Shown piece after piece: positions 59,460-64,000 of a DNA stretch of 64,000 nt. This DNA is from Amphibalanus amphitrite. Its lineage: Eukaryota > Arthropoda > Thecostraca > Balanomorpha > Balanidae. The notes under the pieces were generated by a model. That model made no database searches. It was not told the DNA's origin and was given only the letters and a program-made list of their open reading frames with translations. The stretch is from positions 372,001 through 436,000 of the forward strand of contig NW_024881789.1 in NCBI RefSeq assembly GCF_019059575.1, in the 5' to 3' direction. Numbering within the stretch: the stretch's first letter is position 1; each line of letters begins with the position of its first letter. Position numbers and translations under genes: made by a program.

Positions 59460-60914
59460 ACAATGTCACACAGCAAACTCCCGCACCGTCAGACTTATAT
59501 TCGCCCTCACTGAGAAAGGTATCAGCTATGCTTCCTTACCGCCTAGAAGCCTTCCCAACCGATAGAAGCACGATACATGAATAACTATAAATAGAGATAT
59601 TCTGACCCGTCCAATTCGGCTCATGGCCCATGAAAGCATGAAATCGGGGGCATCAGCCGTCAGCCGTCAAATCACCAGCCTTCGTCGGCAGGGGCTAAAA
59701 GTGCACTTAAAACCTACCAATACAATGTAAGCCTCCGGCAGAAGGCCCATCCAATACCAGTAGGTACCAGAGGTACCACATAAGCATAAAAGAGAGGTGT
59801 TGCGAAAACAGAGATACCTACTGAATACATTGTTGACTCTGCAGAGCCGCCATCTGCTCCACGAGTCACGTGGCAATATCGACTGGCGTATTTACCTCCC
59901 AGTTCCCACAATACCGTGATAGTTCGATGGACGTCAGGGCGGCATATGGCGAGCACCGAGCGTGGAAAACCCTTGGCCAGCTCGTTATCCACAGCCACAT
60001 GCCTATCCATGACCCAGCGGAATTGAAAATGAACAAAGTTGGATAGATTTCATGTCAGGACAACCAATGATGGCTTATCTACATTAGTGTTACGTACGGT
60101 TTTCTGTTAATTGAACAGTGTACCGCACCCGCATAATGCAGAGAAGTATACCTAAGTCTTGCTACCTTTTTTGCGGATCAACTCAGGTACGTCAGCATAG
60201 GTAGGTGCACAATTGACAGGCGGCTGCTGACTATGGTGACACTTTCATAACTAGGCTAGTGCTAGAGGACATAGGTATGTATAGTCGACTACAGAATAAT
60301 GTTCCACTTTTCACAGGCAATTATTTGCCTGGAGTGGTAGGCTGTGCCGCATCACACGGGCTGAGTTCACAAATTATAGCTTTGTCCCAATGCTCACAAT
60401 CGACACGCTTAATTGCGTGATAAACGGCACAACTTAGCGCTCCGGTCAACTGATAGCTTCTGAGGAGTGGAACATCATCCTGTAGTAGACTATACCTACG
60501 TAACTATGTACACTTCTCATAACTGCGTACGTTACTTGTGGTTACTACACTCCTCTCGGCTCTCCGTATAACCGCACTGCCTTGTGTGATTCCTCGAAGA
60601 TTGATACGCAGCAGCATTTCCGACCTCGAGTGAGCACCGCCGGCGGACTGGCATTTGAAGTGTTCTCCCCTGTCGCCGTGGTGGCGTGGATTTGGGAGGC
60701 TGAAGTGGGCCCGGACCAGCGCGGCGGAGGGGAATTGAACTACGACCGTGGTCGCGCTGCAAGGGCGGGCTGCTCCGCTAGCTAGGGGGTCGGTGTCACG
60801 ATGAGCTAACAGGAAAAATCACCCGAGGTCACACAGGGTCTGATAGCCGCACATCAAGGTGGGGGAGGGGAAGGAAGCGGAGTACACGCAAAATTTGTAG
60901 GTTTTTTTTTCAAC
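59460..60914 (-). other. region upstream of REXO1 coding exons
   Basis: No gene recognised. A tRNA-like SINE candidate lies near 60690-60800. The remainder shows neither exons with convincing splice sites nor complete repeats. Confidence 0.5.
60690..60800 (-). mobile_element. possible tRNA-derived SINE head
   Basis: On the minus strand, CTAGCTAGCGGAGCAGCC resembles a pol III A box and GTAGTTCAATTCCC resembles a B box about 40 bp downstream. A TGC-containing loop lies between them. The cloverleaf is poor, so it is not a functional tRNA gene. SINE limits and tail were not found. Confidence 0.35.
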
Positions 60915-61045
60915 GAACAATGAAATGCCGTCTACCGTTTGTCGCTCCGATGTGAGTAGTTTCCGCGTTCTGGGGGGGGGGGGGGGGCGAAAAAGCCCCT
61001 CTCCTCCGCCTGTGGCCAAACCTTTCAGAGCCTGTCCGGAATATG
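60915..61045 (-). mobile_element. fragment of the copy 4 subfamily
   Basis: It matches the right end of copy 4: CCGTTTGTCGCTCCGATGTG, then a G run, CGAAAAAGCCCC, AAACCTTTCAGAGCC and TGTCCGGAATATGG. Only this end is recognisable. Confidence 0.7.
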
Positions 61046-61147
61046 GCTAAGTGACCTAGCATTTAATTTGTCACATGTTATGGAGAATATGTAGCTTCCT
61101 ATCGTGCAGAGGCATGCGCCGCCGTTTATCATATGCATATGTGTTAA

Positions 61148-61636
61148 AGGGACACTCCCACCTTAACATTAGTTTTGAGTTGAGATAGCCAAATTGGTGG
61201 CCATGGCCTGCAAATACCGGTTTGGGCACTCACAACATCGAAAAATGCTTTAATTCGAAGATATGGAATTTCAAACTTGCAGTTTTCGGATTCTAAGGGG
61301 CTAATGCATTGGAATGCCCCCTTAGAATTTGTGACGTCAGCGGAGATCTAACGATTTTTCAATCTTAGACTAAAACCATCGTTAACACGTGGTGGTATAC
61401 GCTGCTTTGCGCGCAACGTCTGCCGCACTTTAAGGCTGCCAAATTATTGCTTCCAAATAAAGTCACTAGTAACAGGGGAGATCCCAAAAAGTAAACAAAA
61501 GTAAAAGCCTAATATCTTGAAAACCAGTGAATATTTTTCGGTGAAATTTGGTAGATATTCGTTTTCGCTCTTTCCGAACCAACGGACATCACTTTCATGC
61601 CAATTCATTAACTTTTTTGAAGGTGGGAGAGTCCCT
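61148..61636. mobile_element. TTAA-flanked MITE with AGGGACACTCCCACCTT ends
   Basis: The left end AGGGACACTCCCACCTT and the inverted right end AGGGACTCTCCCACCTT differ at one base. TTAA flanks at 61144-61147 and 61637-61640. The 489-bp interior has no coding capacity. The termini resemble those of the MITE at 58111 only in AGGG. Confidence 0.85.
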
Positions 61637-62049
61637 TTAAGTTTAATGGCTAGTACGAATGGCTGAACCCATAAAGAAGGCATTCTTTCCGATGTTGTAG
61701 AAAAAAGGAATATTGCGACGCGTGCTAAGGTGACGCAAAGCTCAAAGCTTAGTGTCAAGCTAGCCCGTGGCAACTGGATCTGCACCCGTTCACCCCTGCG
61801 GACCCCCTCGGATAGGGGCGGTGTGGGCGGCCGGCGCTCTATCTATGCACCATCGGTCGATTGGTCATGGACGGAGGTCGGACGGTCGGATACGGCCCCG
61901 GCGGACAGTGCCGATAAGATTGGCCGAGGCCGATCGGAGCCGCTGCTCGGTGCCATTCGTCCAACTGGGGCCCGCGCTGCTGCTGCCGCTCCCCATCATC
62001 AGGCCGAACAGGTCAGTCACACCGCTGTGTATACGATGCATATTGCACA

Positions 62050-62214
62050 AGAGGCGGATCCAGCTGAGTTTTTCTTTTTTGGGGGGGGGGGGCAAACCAT
62101 AACAATTCATCGATTCTTTCCATGCCTCGTCCATAGGCGTAATGTTAAAATTATGCCGTTTAGGGGGGGGGGCGAATGCCCATTTTGCACACTTTGCACT
62201 GGAACCGCCACTGC
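62050..62214. mobile_element. 165-bp hAT-like MITE
   Basis: The left end AGAGGCGGATCCAG and the inverted right end GCAGTGGCGGTTCCAGT resemble a widespread GGCGGATCCAG terminus. The 8-bp flanks are ATTGCACA (62042-62049) and ATTGCACG (62215-62222), fitting a hAT duplication with one difference. Two G runs (62082-62092 and 62164-62172) lie inside. Confidence 0.68.
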
Positions 62215-62222
62215 ATTGCACG

Positions 62223-64000
62223 ACACTCAGAGAGCACAGACGGGATCCTTCTCCATCCTAACGAGAATAGGGCCGAAAAAGTAGTGACTTGAGATTCGAG
62301 CTAGTGCAGTGGGACCATGACAGGCTAATTTGTTATTCGCCAAAAACATATTACCAAACCACTTGTGACATCTAGGATATTATGTATTCGCCTGACCAGC
62401 TCATGATATGCATTTGGGAGCTTAGAATGACTTATTATTCAGCATAAGCTCAGTAAGATAAATTTACAAAGGGAATGCGCACGACCATCTAAAAAGAATT
62501 ACGAATTAGTATCGTTTTCCTCATAGTTACTTGACGTAGCTTTGTGTTGTGAAAAATAAATGAGCGCGTTACCTACTTGCCACGAGACTAAGGGATTGGA
62601 ATCACAATAGGTGCCACTCTTAATTTCTTACGTCATTAAGCGATATCTGATGTCAGGCCATTTTTTTCGTTCAGTCTTTTCCATCCAAGCGCGCTAAACT
62701 GGGGAAGGGGTGATATCACTTGTAGTTGTGTGCTAACTCCTGAACCGTTACCTTTATAACCTTTACATTTACATGCAGCTACATTTACAAAACTTTTACA
62801 TTTGAAACGTTTTCTCGTTCATTCATCTTCACCGAAACCTCTACATTTGGAACGTTTTCTCGTTAATTGATCTTCACCAAGTTCAATGCAATTCACATTC
62901 AATTCACGTTCAATACGGCTCACACCAAGGCTGCAGAATCAGTAGCAGTCCACTAAGAGGTCGCACTGCCTTTTTTCCCAAAAATTATTTGGCATAGCGT
63001 CAGGAACGCGTCTGCAGGCAGGCATAGGTATTATTCACCAAGGCTGCTCAAATTTCATTAGGTGACGGACAATTAATGCGAAACGGCACTCGAGGTTTCC
63101 GCCAGCTATTTTCCAACACTTTCAGTTTTTAAGTGACACGACATGCCCCAAAAAGGCATGAGAAATCAGTGCCCAAGTGCAAGAACAACTAAGTGAGCAA
63201 CTATAATATAGCATCATATCGAGAGAGCCAAGAAGCAAGCTGCATGGGAGTTTCCTCATTCAATTATCTAGCTATCATTCATCAGCCTAAAAATAATTTT
63301 GTCAGTACATTCATGCTGCTAATTATCACCAGCATCCCGTCCCGTTATTCTTGACGAGACGACTTCACCTTCGCTTGTCGTGATCGACGTATTTTTCGAC
63401 AGCCAAATAGCGCCAATAGTGCTATCGTTTAGATAGGCGCATTGTCTGATGAATGAATAAACGCGCTTGAGCTATGTATACTCGCATATTGGTGAAAGGC
63501 TTCCTAATGGCTTTCCAATATCGTGCATATTGAGATGGATGAAAATAAAATTAGTGACAAATTCGAATTCCGAGGTACAATAAATCCTCATTTAGACATT
63601 TTGCCGCGGCACCCAACACTAGACAATGACAGCAGGGTGTCGGTCATTATGGGTCACTCGGGGTCGGGGTTAATGAGTTTGGATGTTCAACTACATGATA
63701 CAATAAATTGATTGCATCTTTTTTGAAAGAAGCGAATCAATTTTCGCTATTTCCGTACGAATCTACTTTACAGTCTATAATAAAATCACTTTTGCATCCG
63801 TTTCCTTTAGTTTTTCTGTTTCCACCCTATTAAAACGATAGAGCATAAAAAATTTGAGACAATGAAAAGGGTGCTCGTAAGAAGAAAGAAAGCTAAGGAA
63901 ATAGCATTCACGGTGGGTCATCAATAATTTTTTTGGGACTGAGCTGTCAATCAAGGACGCCAATTCTCGAATCCACTTCAAGACCACGAAGTCGCCTTAG
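62223..64000. other. AT-rich right edge
   Basis: Apart from the 45-bp duplication I see nothing assignable: no supported exon, RNA gene or complete element. Confidence 0.5.
62797..62879. repeat. 45-bp tandem duplication
   Basis: Two units share ACATTTG(A/G)AACGTTTTC and TCTTCACC, spaced 45 bp apart. Confidence 0.75.

Noticed and set aside
60690-60800. functional tRNA gene
   Set aside because: A- and B-box-like words are present but acceptor and anticodon stems do not pair; at best a SINE head.

Overview
The window looks like nuclear DNA of an invertebrate animal, probably an arthropod and possibly a crustacean. It has long introns, GT-AG splice sites, many non-LTR (LINE) and TIR-transposon remains, and no bacterial gene arrangement. 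The species guess is weak and rests on general genome style only.

One host gene explains almost all real coding sequence: a REXO1 (RNA exonuclease 1, Elongin A-binding protein 1) homologue on the minus strand. Its exons run from 53380 down to about 494 and the gene continues off the left edge. I place eight confident exons: 53380-53228 (start codon, CCCH finger), 52876-50792 (long K/R/D/S-rich exon), 50478-50288, 42998-42852, 37880-37748, 14970-14804, 2198-2061 and 788 to about 494. The splice phases agree across every junction. The exons carry the EloA-BP1 region, including three (K/R)-(K/R)-(V/L)-A-H motifs and the conserved IRQRYL and RSPS segments. The DEDDh exonuclease catalytic domain must lie beyond position 1. 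Between the exons at 14804 and 2198 lie two further exon-like segments (4353-4270 and 3433-2936). Both are phase 0 at each end, and the second encodes a Cys-rich stretch I do not recognise. They are either cassette exons of this gene or part of another gene on the same strand.

The introns fall into two styles. From 1 to about 24 kb they are GC-rich with simple repeats, long homopolymer G/C runs and few recognisable transposons. From 24.7 kb rightward they hold many mobile elements. These include a three-level nest at 24736-30566: a hairpin-ended TIR element containing a 778-bp MITE and a complete 3.9-kb LINE with an open reading frame of about 1200 codons. There are three more elements of the same TIR superfamily (54455-55441, 56192-57381, 58449-59455), several TTAA-flanked MITEs, a TA-flanked 1.2-kb element, an element with a 10-bp target duplication made largely of GGCTCC repeats, a hAT-like MITE, and a 5'-truncated LINE with an RNase H domain followed by 60-bp tandem repeats.

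The most unusual thing here is that TIR superfamily. Each copy carries just inside each end a G-run/C-run hairpin. The loop sequence differs between copies but tends to match between the two ends of one copy. The interiors are non-coding and packed with AGGTCA half-sites and TGACGTCA motifs. No virus, LTR element or toxin gene was recognised.
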